Part shown: piece after piece, positions 50,407 through 59,455 of the stretch
How positions within the stretch are numbered: position 1 is the stretch's first letter
How the letters are laid out: each line of letters opens with the position of its first letter
Source: Oligoflexia bacterium
Lineage (GTDB): Bacteria; Bdellovibrionota; Bacteriovoracia; Bacteriovoracales; Bacteriovoracaceae
DNA: 64,000 bases
Direction of reading: 5' to 3'
NCBI GenBank assembly: GCA_024229115.1
Contig: JAAEST010000045.1
Location: forward strand, 62,001-126,000
Notes under the pieces: generated by a model
Seen by the model: the letters and a program-made list of their open reading frames with translations, nothing else
What the model was told of the DNA's origin: nothing
Database searches by the model: none
Program-made: the position numbers and the translations under genes

Positions 50407-51792
50407 ATGAAAATAGGCTTCGACCTAGACAATACAATCATTGATTATCGAACTTCCTTAGAGTTACTTGCTAAAGAGAAGTTTAATCTTTCATTAGAGA
50501 GCTATGAAAAAGCAGCAGTCAAAGAAGCACTTACACAAAAAGGTGGCAATGATCTCTGGCGAGAAGCACAATCTCTTCTCTATTCTGATTATGTTGAAAA
50601 AGGTGTTATCCATAAGGAATTAATTGATCTTTTAAGCAGGCTTAAAGATGAAGGGCACAATCTCATTATCATTTCGCACAAAACAAAAACATCCAACTGG
50701 GATAAATCTAAAAACTTTCATCAACCAGCTTTAAAGTTTCTTGAATCGAAATTGGATCTTAAAGTTTTCGATGAAGTGGTTTTTTGTGAAAGTTTTGATG
50801 AAAAAGTTAAGAAAATTTGTGACGTTGAGTGTGATTACTTTATTGATGATCTAAAAGAAATCATGCAGGCATTAGGGCCTCTAGATCCGCAAGGTGTTTT
50901 ATTTAGCGGCAAGCCATTTTTTTGGAACTTATTAGATCGTATTATCTCTATGGAGCTAAAAGATTTTACAAATTTCTCATCGAATAGTTCTGAGATAGTG
51001 AAAGATAAGAACTACTGTTACAAGTTTCATTCACGAAGAGATCGATACGAACGAGAGGAGCAATTTTATCTACATGTGAAGCTTGATCGTATCTGTGATT
51101 ACCAGTTATTTAACAAGTGGGATTGTTTAAGGCTTGAGTTATTAGCAGAACGTGAATCTACATTACCCTTTAGTGAAAGAGTTGATTTCTTAAAGAGCAT
51201 TCAGGAATTTAAGTATGATTACTTATCTGAAAGAGGAAGAAGGTCGAGTCACGACTATATAATCTATATCGATGAGAGGATGAAAGATCTCGGAGCTTTT
51301 TCAAAGTTGATTGATCTCGCAAAAAGCCTTAAGGAAGGGAATAAAAAAATAGGAAGAGAATATTCTGACGAGGAGTTAATTCTATCCCCAAGTGATTTTG
51401 GGCAACAAAACTCAGGAGTATTCGGTGATAAGAAAAAGTTTTATGATTTTGAATCAGCTGGCCTTGATCATTATGCTAAATTATTTTCTGATTTAACACT
51501 TCATCCGCGTGAGGATTGGGCCAATAGAAATGTCATTGCTGAACTTTGCTTACTCTTAAAGTCATTTAAACTAACTAAAAAAGTCTGTTTTACTGAATTA
51601 GAAATCAATTTCAAATCAATATATCTAGAGTGGTTGGCCACAATTTATAATGCTAATAATAAAAAAGAGGTAAAACTCTTTAAAACTTACTATGAATCTT
51701 TGATGAATAATGAGTTACCTTTTAAAATAAATGGGAACAATATTAAAATAGACGACTTCTTTAGTCAGTTAGAAAGTAAGTTTAATGAGTGA
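50407..51792 (+). CDS. HAD hydrolase-phosphotransferase-like fusion protein
   Basis: 461 aa with two different halves. The first 175 residues form a HAD-type phosphatase domain: the nucleophile motif is DLDNTIIDY at residue 6, LIIISHKTK is motif 2, and DYFIDDLKE motif 4. The second half (about residues 190-455) resembles an aminoglycoside phosphotransferase/choline-kinase fold: LSPSDFGQQNSG near residue 323 stands where APH enzymes have H-G-D-x-x-x-x-N, and YDFESAG where they have D-F-E. The catalytic Asp is kept but the His and Gly are replaced. A bifunctional sugar phosphatase/kinase is one reading. It overlaps the next gene by 8 bp. Confidence 0.72.
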   Translation: MKIGFDLDNTIIDYRTSLELLAKEKFNLSLESYEKAAVKEALTQKGGNDLWREAQSLLYSDYVEKGVIHKELIDLLSRLKDEGHNLIIISHKTKTSNWDKSKNFHQPALKFLESKLDLKVFDEVVFCESFDEKVKKICDVECDYFIDDLKEIMQALGPLDPQGVLFSGKPFFWNLLDRIISMELKDFTNFSSNSSEIVKDKNYCYKFHSRRDRYEREEQFYLHVKLDRICDYQLFNKWDCLRLELLAERESTLPFSERVDFLKSIQEFKYDYLSERGRRSSHDYIIYIDERMKDLGAFSKLIDLAKSLKEGNKKIGREYSDEELILSPSDFGQQNSGVFGDKKKFYDFESAGLDHYAKLFSDLTLHPREDWANRNVIAELCLLLKSFKLTKKVCFTELEINFKSIYLEWLATIYNANNKKEVKLFKTYYESLMNNELPFKINGNNIKIDDFFSQLESKFNE

Positions 51793-52591
51793 TCAAAAAT
51801 TAGAATTAGAAATCAAGAAAATGATTTTAGAATCATTTCATCATGGTGGGAGAGGTCATGTGCCTTCCGCTTTTTCTATTACTAAGATTTTAATTTCACT
51901 TTATTGTCACTATTTAAATCTCGATAAAAACAATTATGGGTCTGATGATAGAGATCGATTTATTTTATCCAAAGGGCATGGTTGCTTAGCACTTTATGCG
52001 ATGCTCGCTCATAAAGAAATCTTTTCGAAAGAAGAACTTCTTAAGTTTTGCCATTTTAATTCTTTGCTAGGAGGACATCCTAACGCTGAAAAGATTCCAG
52101 GAGTTGAATATAGCTCTGGCTCTTTAGGGCATGGGTTAAGTTTCTCAGTAGGTATTGCAAAAGCTCTAAAGATAAAAAAGAAAAAAAATAAAGTAGTTTG
52201 TCTTGTTGGGGATGGGGAAATTAATGAAGGGTCTGTATGGGAAGCTTTATTAAGTGCAAACCTTCATCAACTAGATAATTTAACGATACTTGTTGATTAT
52301 AATAAGGTGCAATCATTTGGAAATGTGAAAGATGTTATGCCTTTAGAACCACTTGAAGATAAATTCAAATCTTTTGGGATGGCAGTTTCACATGTTGAAG
52401 ATCTAAAGATTTCTAATATTAATAATGAACTTCAGAAAACATCTTCGGCTCCACGAGTAATTATCTGTCACACATTAAAAGGTGAAGGCATAGATGAGAT
52501 GGAGAAAGATTTTTCTTGGCATCATAAAGGAAAAATCTCAGAAGAGAAGTACCAAGAATTAGTAGGAAAACTGGAGGCGACATATGCGTAG
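51785..52591 (+). CDS. Split transketolase, N-terminal half (pair 2)
   Basis: 268 aa, the diphosphate-binding domain. All canonical motifs are intact: GRGHVPSAFSITKIL, DRDRFILSKGHGCLALYAML, GSLGHGLSFSVGIAKAL, GDGEINEGSVWEA and N near residue 175. Unlike pair 1 it retains the Gly-His. It overlaps both neighbours by 8 bp (ATGAGTGA and ATGCGTAG), making a tight plus-strand operon with the HAD-fusion gene and the oxygenase. The two transketolase pairs share only family-level features, so they are not recent duplicates. Substrates unknown. Confidence 0.92.
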   Translation: MSDQKLELEIKKMILESFHHGGRGHVPSAFSITKILISLYCHYLNLDKNNYGSDDRDRFILSKGHGCLALYAMLAHKEIFSKEELLKFCHFNSLLGGHPNAEKIPGVEYSSGSLGHGLSFSVGIAKALKIKKKKNKVVCLVGDGEINEGSVWEALLSANLHQLDNLTILVDYNKVQSFGNVKDVMPLEPLEDKFKSFGMAVSHVEDLKISNINNELQKTSSAPRVIICHTLKGEGIDEMEKDFSWHHKGKISEEKYQELVGKLEATYA

Positions 52592-53477
52592 TCAGTTTTA
52601 TAATACTATGCTGGAAGTTCTACCTCGTTTAGAGAACACAATCTTTATCGGAAGTGATCTTGGGGCGGGAACATTAGATGAACTGAAAGAAAAGATTGGT
52701 GATCGATTTATCATGGAAGGGGTGAATGAATCCCATATGGTGACGATGGCTTCAGGTCTATCTTCAGAAGGGTTTACTGTTTTTTGTTCAACAATTACAC
52801 CATTCTTATTAAGAAGAGCTTATGAACATATCTATTTGGATGTGGGATGTCGTAACTCAAGTGTGAAGTTAATGGGCAATGGAGGAGGATTAGTTTATGC
52901 TCCTCTTGGAACAACTCACTTAGCAATTGAAGATATTCATCTAATGAAGGGAATCCCTAATATTAGAATCTATACTCCCTCAGACAAACAACAAATAGAT
53001 GCTATTATTAAATTTGAAGCTAAAACAGATGGGCCTTGTTATATCAGAATGATCAAAGGGAAGGACAAGAGTTATCTTCCTGAAAATTATGTTTTCGATC
53101 CACAAAATATAGATATCTTAAAAGATTTAAAAGATACGAATATCATTACTTATGGTGAAACATTAAGTATTGCCAATGAGATATACAAAGATTCTAAGGT
53201 CACTGGGCTAGTAAACATCCCTGTAATAAAACCTTTTCCAGAGAAAGAAGTTCTTAAAGTTCTAGAGCGCTCTCAAAAAATCTTTTGTCCGGAAGTTCAT
53301 ATAAAAGAAGGAAGTCTTTACACTGATCTTATTCAACTAGCTCAAGAAAAGAAGATCGAATGCGAAATTATCCCATGGCATCTCCCTAATCAAAAAATAG
53401 ACTTATATGGTTCAGAGCGAGAAATTCTTAATCACTTTGGAATCACAGATTTTCTGAAAAGGAATATCGATGAGTGA
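52584..53477 (+). CDS. Split transketolase, C-terminal half (pair 2)
   Basis: 297 aa with the pyrimidine-binding and C-terminal domains. The catalytic Glu lies in EGVNESHMVTMASGLSSEG near residue 52. GNGGGLVYAPLGTTHLAIED replaces the corresponding SGP-THH block of pair 1, and the C-terminal domain has ITYGETLS and EVHIKEGSLYTDL. The start overlaps the end of the N-half by 8 bp. Together they should transfer a ketol unit onto a sugar aldehyde. It overlaps the oxygenase gene by 8 bp (ATGAGTGA). Confidence 0.9.
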   Translation: MRSQFYNTMLEVLPRLENTIFIGSDLGAGTLDELKEKIGDRFIMEGVNESHMVTMASGLSSEGFTVFCSTITPFLLRRAYEHIYLDVGCRNSSVKLMGNGGGLVYAPLGTTHLAIEDIHLMKGIPNIRIYTPSDKQQIDAIIKFEAKTDGPCYIRMIKGKDKSYLPENYVFDPQNIDILKDLKDTNIITYGETLSIANEIYKDSKVTGLVNIPVIKPFPEKEVLKVLERSQKIFCPEVHIKEGSLYTDLIQLAQEKKIECEIIPWHLPNQKIDLYGSEREILNHFGITDFLKRNIDE

Positions 53478-54150
53478 TTTCAATAAATATGGTTATCAAA
53501 TTTTAGATATTAAAGACAGTTTTATCGACAGTTATATTGATAATGATTTTTTAAATATTCATGAAAGTATCAATGATATTAATGAATATCGGTTAGGACT
53601 AATTTCTAAATTTAATAATGATGAGCTTCATAAGAAAATTGCACAATCTCTGAAAATCGAATTGAATAATTTGCTTGGTCCAGACCTGGCCATTCAAAGG
53701 TCTCTAAATGCTACAGTTCAGACGCCTGAAAATGATGAAGGTATTCTGGCAGAACACTCAGACACATGGTGTGGAAACTCCCATTATGAAATTGTCATCT
53801 GGGTACCGCTGACTAAATGTATTGGGACAAGGTCAATGTATGTTTATGATTTAAGTTACTCTCTATCTTTTTGGAAAGATTATATTAAGGGTAATAAGAA
53901 AATGAGTGATTTAGATAGAAATGAAAAGAAGTATCTCGAGATCAATCCGGGGCAGGCGTTGATCTTCTCTCCTAATATAATTCACGGAAGCGATGTCAAT
54001 AAAACAACTGAGACAAGAGTTAGTTTAAACTTTAGGATGAAAAATCTATTTTCACCTTATGGAGATAAAGATCTTTTTAATTATTTTGAAGTTTTTACTA
54101 GAAGTTCTGTAACTGAACTAAGTCAGAGCTTCTTAAGGTGTATGAAATGA
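53470..54150 (+). CDS. 2OG-Fe(II) oxygenase-like, sporadic carbohydrate cluster type
   Basis: 226 aa. The double-stranded beta-helix iron site can be traced: H-x-D in LAEHSDTWCGN near residue 98, the distal His in NIIHGSDVN near residue 175 and Arg in TRVSLNFRM near 187. Such enzymes use 2-oxoglutarate and Fe(II) to hydroxylate or otherwise oxidise a substrate. From memory the sequence matches the family named sporadic carbohydrate cluster 2OG-Fe(II) oxygenase, which occurs patchily in surface-sugar loci; this should be confirmed with its profile. It overlaps the transketolase gene by 8 bp and the next gene by 4 bp. Confidence 0.75.
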   Translation: MSDFNKYGYQILDIKDSFIDSYIDNDFLNIHESINDINEYRLGLISKFNNDELHKKIAQSLKIELNNLLGPDLAIQRSLNATVQTPENDEGILAEHSDTWCGNSHYEIVIWVPLTKCIGTRSMYVYDLSYSLSFWKDYIKGNKKMSDLDRNEKKYLEINPGQALIFSPNIIHGSDVNKTTETRVSLNFRMKNLFSPYGDKDLFNYFEVFTRSSVTELSQSFLRCMK

Positions 54151-55154
54151 AAATAATTCCTGTCATTGGTACATCTTCTATACTTCCTCAACAAAAAGTA
54201 CAAAACGTCTTTCTAAGAAGCTATTGTTCCGAAAAGGGTTACGAATTCAAACTGTCCCATACTCTTTTTAATGAGGGAAAAATTGATCAACAGAAAATTA
54301 GTGAATTTAAAAAATCACATATACTTCTATACTCCTTCGAGTTGTTTGTTAATTTGGGTGATGCTCAGATCTTAATAGATAATGGAAACATTATTGAAGG
54401 TGCCGTAGAGGGAATTGTTGTTAAAAATAGTGAGGATATTCAAGAACTACAATTAAAATTAGAAATTCAAAATAGTAATAATGTAATTCTTGGAGAAGAG
54501 GTTGATTTTACGACTGATCTACATAGTAAGGCCAAAAGAGATTATGTTGCACGAGTAACAAATTTTCCTAAAGGAGAATGTGCCACAATTGCAAAACAAT
54601 TTGGTGAAGATTACTGGGATGGAGATCGAAAATATGGCTATGGTGGTTATCGATATGATGGTCGTTGGAAAGTAGTAGCACAGCGAATGATTTCAAAATA
54701 CTCTCTTAAAGATGGCGATACTATTCTTGATGTGGGATGTGGTAAAGGATATTTACTATATGAATTTAAGAAATTACTTCCAAATTCAAAAGTATTTGGT
54801 GTGGATATATCTAAGTATGCAATCGAAAATGCTCATGAAGAAATAAAGGATTGTTTAAGATTAGGAAATGCCACAAACCTTACCTTTGAAAGGGACTCAA
54901 TTGATCTTGTGATTAGTAATACAACACTTCATAATTTGAAAATTAATGAACTTGAGATGGCAATATCTGAAATTCAGAGAGTCTCTAGAGGAAATAGCTG
55001 GATCTGTGTTGAGTCATATCGAAATGAAAATGAAAAAGCGAACTTACTATATTGGCAGTTAACATGTGAGTCTTTCTATTCACCAGAAGAATGGAAGTAC
55101 CTCTATACAAAGCAAGGATATACTGGAGATTACCAGTTTATTTATTTTGAATGA
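54147..55154 (+). CDS. LIC12192-like domain fused to SAM methyltransferase
   Basis: 335 aa from ATG 54147 (an ATGA overlap with the oxygenase stop and AAGG upstream), in two parts. Residues 1-115 resemble the sporadic carbohydrate cluster protein LIC12192 family: IPVIGTSSILPQQKVQNVF then RSYCSEKGYEFKLSHT, SHILLYSFELFVN and IVVKNSEDIQELQ. Residues about 165-335 are a class I methyltransferase with ILDVGCGKGYLLYEF (SAM motif I), VFGVDIS and LVISNTTLHNL. The N-part has no known activity. Its fusion to a methyltransferase and its neighbours suggest a sugar-modifying role. The assignment of the N-part is from memory of the family. Confidence 0.7.
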   Translation: MKIIPVIGTSSILPQQKVQNVFLRSYCSEKGYEFKLSHTLFNEGKIDQQKISEFKKSHILLYSFELFVNLGDAQILIDNGNIIEGAVEGIVVKNSEDIQELQLKLEIQNSNNVILGEEVDFTTDLHSKAKRDYVARVTNFPKGECATIAKQFGEDYWDGDRKYGYGGYRYDGRWKVVAQRMISKYSLKDGDTILDVGCGKGYLLYEFKKLLPNSKVFGVDISKYAIENAHEEIKDCLRLGNATNLTFERDSIDLVISNTTLHNLKINELEMAISEIQRVSRGNSWICVESYRNENEKANLLYWQLTCESFYSPEEWKYLYTKQGYTGDYQFIYFE

Positions 55155-56230
55155 AGATACCGTATTTAAACTTAACAATTGATAAAGATGAAAAGAGTGA
55201 TCTAATAAGTGAGATCTCAAATCTCATGAGCAAAGGTCGTTTCGTTGGAGGTGATGAAATCACTTCTTACGAAAAGGCACTCGAAAAGTATCTTAATACA
55301 AAAAATATATTAGGAGTCGCTAGCGGTAATTCATCTTTATACTTAGCCTTGAAGACGCTTAATCTCAAAAAAGATGACGAAGTTATTATTCCGAATATTT
55401 CATGGGTAGCAACAGCCCATGCAGTAGAGATTGCAGGCGGAACATGTGTCTTTGCTGATGTAAATGATGATCTTACAATAGATTGTAGTTCAGTGGAACG
55501 ATTAGTAACGGATAAAACAAAGGCGATCATTTGCGTTCATTTTATGGGCATTCCTTGTGATATTGAAAAGCTTGTACAGATTAGCCAAAAAAAGAACTTA
55601 AAGCTAATTGAAGATTGCTCTCAAGCATTTGGTCTTAAGTATGGTGAAAAAGCTGTTGGAACATTTGGGGATTTTGGTTGTTACTCAACTAACTGTATGA
55701 AGATATTAGCCGGACTTGGAGATAGTGGTTTTTTAATTTCAAGAAATGAATTAGATCACAAAAGAATAAAGCCTTGGCTATACAACGGTGTTGATGAAAA
55801 TAAGCAAGTTGTAGATATTGAACTATGTCACCGAATTGATACTATTCAAGCAGCGATACTGAAATTTCGACTTTCAAAAGTTGATTTTATAATTAGTCAG
55901 AGAAAAAGTAATGCCTTGAAGATCATCAAGGAAACTAATAATAACAAGATTGCATTTATAGATTCTCGTGAACGAGTTTATTATGGTCTTACTTTAATGA
56001 TCAATGAAGACAGAGCTAGGCTGATTGATCATCTAAACAAGTATGATATTGAGGTGAAGGTAGAGCATGAGCCCTGCTTGAGTGATTTAACACCTTATAA
56101 GTCTCATAAGTCAGAATTTGAGAATGCAGCTAAATTAAGTAAATCAATCGTTAATATACCTATTTCTGAGGCCTTAAGTACTGAAAATATCGACCATATT
56201 ATCCAGTCTATTAACTCTTGGAATCCTTAA
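55151..56230 (+). CDS. DegT/DnrJ/EryC1 sugar aminotransferase
   Basis: A 359-aa PLP enzyme of the StrS/DegT family, which aminates keto-sugars. The N-terminal GRFVGGDEITSYEKAL, GVASGNSSLYLALK, IPNISWVATAHAV, EDCSQAFGLKYG with its PLP-binding Asp-Gln-like positions, and STNCMKILAGLGDSGFL with the Schiff-base Lys near residue 187 are all in the usual order. The context (transketolase, oxygenase, methyltransferase) implies a nitrogen-bearing unusual sugar. Its ATG shares ATGA with the preceding stop. Substrate identity is unknown. Confidence 0.93.
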   Translation: MKIPYLNLTIDKDEKSDLISEISNLMSKGRFVGGDEITSYEKALEKYLNTKNILGVASGNSSLYLALKTLNLKKDDEVIIPNISWVATAHAVEIAGGTCVFADVNDDLTIDCSSVERLVTDKTKAIICVHFMGIPCDIEKLVQISQKKNLKLIEDCSQAFGLKYGEKAVGTFGDFGCYSTNCMKILAGLGDSGFLISRNELDHKRIKPWLYNGVDENKQVVDIELCHRIDTIQAAILKFRLSKVDFIISQRKSNALKIIKETNNNKIAFIDSRERVYYGLTLMINEDRARLIDHLNKYDIEVKVEHEPCLSDLTPYKSHKSEFENAAKLSKSIVNIPISEALSTENIDHIIQSINSWNP

Positions 56231-56248
56231 AGCATGTTATTATAAGTT

Positions 56249-56983
56249 ATGGAAAATATTTATAAATTAACTCATGAGCAGATAAGTTCTTATGAAGAAA
56301 ATGGTTTTCTAATTATAAAAAACTTTCTTGAAAATCATGAAGTAGAAAGTTTAGTCAAAGCAGCTCATGATTATGCCGGTGACAATATTCATAATTACTT
56401 AAATTTTCATCGAGATCTAACAGAGTTTAATCAAACAATTCTTAGAAGTGATCTTCACGATATTTGTGACCAGTTAAATAACTTTAGAATGATTCCTATT
56501 GGAAGTGTCTTCTTTTTTTGTAAACCGAATAATCCATTAGAAAATGGAAGTAATCCCCATCAAGATAATTATGTCGCTAAAGCACCATTTGGAAGTTACT
56601 TTGTAGCTTCTATTGCTCTTGATGATGCTAGTGCTACTAATGGTGCACTTAAAGTGTGGCCTAAGTCTCATAAGTTAGGTGAACTTCCATTTAAAGACAC
56701 GAAAAATTTTGAGTTTGATAACGATGGTAAGTTGTTAAAGGCTTATCCTATAGGAAGTGAGTGCCAAATTCCTGATGGATTTGAGGAAATTGTGTTGGAA
56801 TATCAAAAGGGAGATTTGATTTTACTACACTCCCATATTATTCATGCCGCAGATAAGAATATCTCAGCAGAAGGTAAATGGAGAAGGCAGGTGTATTTCC
56901 ACTTTATTCGTGAAGGTGATCCTTTTTGGCCAGGGTGGAATGCAAGAAGACAGATAATGGATAGAGGACCTAGAAGAGTTTAA
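56249..56983 (+). CDS. Phytanoyl-CoA dioxygenase (PhyH)-family oxygenase
   Basis: 244 aa. The Fe(II) site is visible: H-x-D in NPHQDNYVAK near residue 107 and the distal His in LLHSHIIHAAD near residue 193, with the 2-oxoglutarate Arg in WRRQVYFHF near 209. The N-terminal helix YEENGFLIIKNFLENHEV is the PhyH signature. Family members hydroxylate a wide range of substrates including sugars and lipid tails. With the 53470 enzyme it makes two different Fe(II)/2OG-type enzymes in one locus. It is 18 bp after the aminotransferase gene. Confidence 0.88.
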   Translation: MENIYKLTHEQISSYEENGFLIIKNFLENHEVESLVKAAHDYAGDNIHNYLNFHRDLTEFNQTILRSDLHDICDQLNNFRMIPIGSVFFFCKPNNPLENGSNPHQDNYVAKAPFGSYFVASIALDDASATNGALKVWPKSHKLGELPFKDTKNFEFDNDGKLLKAYPIGSECQIPDGFEEIVLEYQKGDLILLHSHIIHAADKNISAEGKWRRQVYFHFIREGDPFWPGWNARRQIMDRGPRRV

Positions 56984-57002
56984 AATAGGGTGAGAGGACT
57001 TA

Positions 57003-58751
57003 TTGAATAATAAAGTTGTTACACGTAAGAAAAATTTTTTCTCTTTTCGAAATCAATTATTACTAACACTATTGATTGGTTTTTTTATTGGTTATTTTCA
57101 TATAGGGGCTATCCAAGATATCGTCGAAAATGCTCAAGTCATAGCCGGTCTCATTAATTATGAAAACCTAACTCCTCAGATCTATTTTCAAAAAAATCTT
57201 TGGAGTTTACCTCCTCAGATTTGTTCGCTGTTCCTATTTTTAGGAATGAGTGAAGAGCAGTTGAATCTTCTTGTGACAGGAGGAGTTGGGGCGTTATCTT
57301 TTCTTTCGATATTCATTCTCTTCACCAGTTTTAAAAAAGAATTATCATGGTATGATTTTTTATTCCCCGTAATTTTCTTTTCGTATAAATTATTTAACTT
57401 TGCCCCGACTTACGATATCTCATTAATGGATACTTTTGCGACATCAGGTGTTATCGGATTTTCAGTAAGTGTTCTGATTATTGGCCTTTTCTTAAGAAGA
57501 AGTTTTAGGTCAGGTCTATTTCTATTAGGGCTTCTTCCTTCGATACATCCGGTATGGTCCTTCTGGATGGCCATTATTTGCTTAATAATGTTGTTTACGA
57601 ATAGGTACGACTATTGGCTTTCTGTCGTTAAAAATAAGTGGTATCTCATTACAGGTCTTATCTTATCGCTAATCAGTGCTCTTATATTTCTTAAATTCCA
57701 AATGGTAGAAAGTCCTTGGGTTAGTGATCAAAGTGAGAGATTAATCGCCATTTTTAAAAGAGACTGGGAGGTTCATCGTGTTGGTTTTGATCTTAAAAAC
57801 TACATCACTCTTTTTTGGGGAATCGGTATATATTCTTTTTTAATTAGTTCTATTGAAAAAAAGCCTGTTAGAAGAATTCTTCAAATTCTAACTTATACCA
57901 GTATATTGTTCTATCTTATTTCTTTTATCTTTCATTCTATGAATACAAGCTCATTAATGTTTCAAAGATTTCATAATTTACCTATCTTTATAATGAGCAT
58001 CTACGTATTCTCTTGCTTATTCTCCAGCCGAGTTTATACATCTTTAATGTTGGTCGGATTTAGCTTTTTAGCATTTTACTATAGTGGTTATAAGAGATCT
58101 GATGAGCTGATTAATATCTTTAAGTTTAATGCCATTGTCTATACGACTGTATTATACCTATTCTTCACTTTAATGAAGGTGAAAGGATTAGTTTTTAAAT
58201 TTGATGATAAATCTGACATCGCAATAAATAGAGGTATGAATAGTTTCTTAGCAATTTTGATCATCGTCGTCCTTTATAAAGGCTATGGAGTAGAAATAAT
58301 TAATACTGATTTAGCTTTCTCATACAACAAAAAAGCCATTAGTAATTATCATTCAAATGCATTCTTTAAACAGGTATCTGAAGAGAATGGAGTTATCGTA
58401 AGTTGTCCAAATTGTCGTCATGTTCAATATCTCACCAAAAATCCTGTATTAATTGAAGTGGACACAATGGATGACCTTTCATATTTTCCCTCAATATCTT
58501 CTAGATTTAATGAAATTATGAAAGATATTTATGGGTACGGATTCGCTGATCGTCCAGATAGTTGGGGTAATCAAGTTCATATTCCTGAAAACGCCATCCA
58601 AGAACTATGGGAAAAAAGAAGTAAGGAAGATTGGAAAAGACTTTCATATGCCTATACTTTTAAAGGTATAATCACACCGATAGAATGGAATTTAAAATTA
58701 GATATTACATATAAAGATGCGAAGTATATTTATTATAGGATAGAAAATTGA
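57003..58751 (+). CDS. Polytopic membrane protein, GT-C glycosyltransferase-like
   Basis: 582 aa, starting at TTG 57003 with GAGAGGA upstream. About eleven membrane helices precede a C-terminal periplasmic domain of about 150 residues (from the segment ending GYGVEIINTD). The long first loop after one helix (IVENAQVIAGLINYENLTPQ), then repeated helices, recalls GT-C enzymes that use polyprenyl-linked sugars, but the expected acidic D-x-D/E-x-D is not obvious, so a flippase-like or accessory role is possible. A CPNC motif lies in the C-terminal domain. It overlaps the next (GT2) gene by 4 bp, supporting a role with polyprenyl-phosphate sugars. Confidence 0.7.
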   Translation: MNNKVVTRKKNFFSFRNQLLLTLLIGFFIGYFHIGAIQDIVENAQVIAGLINYENLTPQIYFQKNLWSLPPQICSLFLFLGMSEEQLNLLVTGGVGALSFLSIFILFTSFKKELSWYDFLFPVIFFSYKLFNFAPTYDISLMDTFATSGVIGFSVSVLIIGLFLRRSFRSGLFLLGLLPSIHPVWSFWMAIICLIMLFTNRYDYWLSVVKNKWYLITGLILSLISALIFLKFQMVESPWVSDQSERLIAIFKRDWEVHRVGFDLKNYITLFWGIGIYSFLISSIEKKPVRRILQILTYTSILFYLISFIFHSMNTSSLMFQRFHNLPIFIMSIYVFSCLFSSRVYTSLMLVGFSFLAFYYSGYKRSDELINIFKFNAIVYTTVLYLFFTLMKVKGLVFKFDDKSDIAINRGMNSFLAILIIVVLYKGYGVEIINTDLAFSYNKKAISNYHSNAFFKQVSEENGVIVSCPNCRHVQYLTKNPVLIEVDTMDDLSYFPSISSRFNEIMKDIYGYGFADRPDSWGNQVHIPENAIQELWEKRSKEDWKRLSYAYTFKGIITPIEWNLKLDITYKDAKYIYYRIEN

Positions 58752-59455
58752 AAAGATCTGTTTTGCTTGCTGTATATAATGAAGGGCCGACAGTTGGTCC
58801 AATGATAAGAGGGCTTAAAGAAGCTCTTGGAGAAGATTGTGAACTAGTTGTTGTTGATGATGGTAGTCAGGATGATACCGTCGCAAATATTCCACAAGAC
58901 CTCTGTCGTTTGATAAGACATGAATTCAATAAAGGCAAAGGAGCGGCAATAAGGACAGGTGTTCAGCAATGTCGTGGTGATGTCATTGGATTCATAGACG
59001 GTGATGGTCAAGATGATCCTAAAGATTTAATAGAGGTCTTTAAACAAGTTGAAAACGGGAAGGACTTTGTTATTGGATCACGTTTTATTAATAGTGATGA
59101 TCGATATAATGATGAAGCTGTTCAGCCGATAAATGAATTTGGTAACAAGTCACTCACTAAAATTATAAATTTATTATTTGATGGAAAGTTAACAGACACT
59201 CAAGCTTCGATAAAGGCCATCAGAAAAGAACTAATTTCAGATTATGATCTTATAAGTGATAAGTATGAAATTGAAACAGAAATTGTTATAAAGTCTCTTT
59301 GTAGAGGTCTTGAAATTTCTGAGGTGCCTGTATATAGATTTAAAAGAGAGCATGGTATATCAAATCTTTTTGACATACCTCTCGGTAGATTTCGTTTTGC
59401 TTTAAGAGCATTGCGAATAATAGCGTTAGGATTTTTATATTGGAAACCAGTATAG
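58748..59455 (+). CDS. GT2 glycosyltransferase, dolichyl-phosphate mannose synthase-like
   Basis: 235 aa starting at TTG 58748 inside the preceding stop codon. A GT-A fold is seen: VLLAVYNEG at the start, ELVVVDDGSQDDT, HEFNKGKGAAIRTGVQ and GFIDGDGQDDPKDLIE with the DxD metal motif near residue 83. GSRF and TDTQASIKAIR complete the DPM1-like pattern, which transfers a sugar from an NDP donor to polyprenyl phosphate. No C-terminal membrane helices are seen, as in Dpm1-type enzymes. It probably supplies the polytopic protein at 57003. The C-terminal end overlaps the next gene by 16 bp. Confidence 0.92.
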   Translation: MKRSVLLAVYNEGPTVGPMIRGLKEALGEDCELVVVDDGSQDDTVANIPQDLCRLIRHEFNKGKGAAIRTGVQQCRGDVIGFIDGDGQDDPKDLIEVFKQVENGKDFVIGSRFINSDDRYNDEAVQPINEFGNKSLTKIINLLFDGKLTDTQASIKAIRKELISDYDLISDKYEIETEIVIKSLCRGLEISEVPVYRFKREHGISNLFDIPLGRFRFALRALRIIALGFLYWKPV

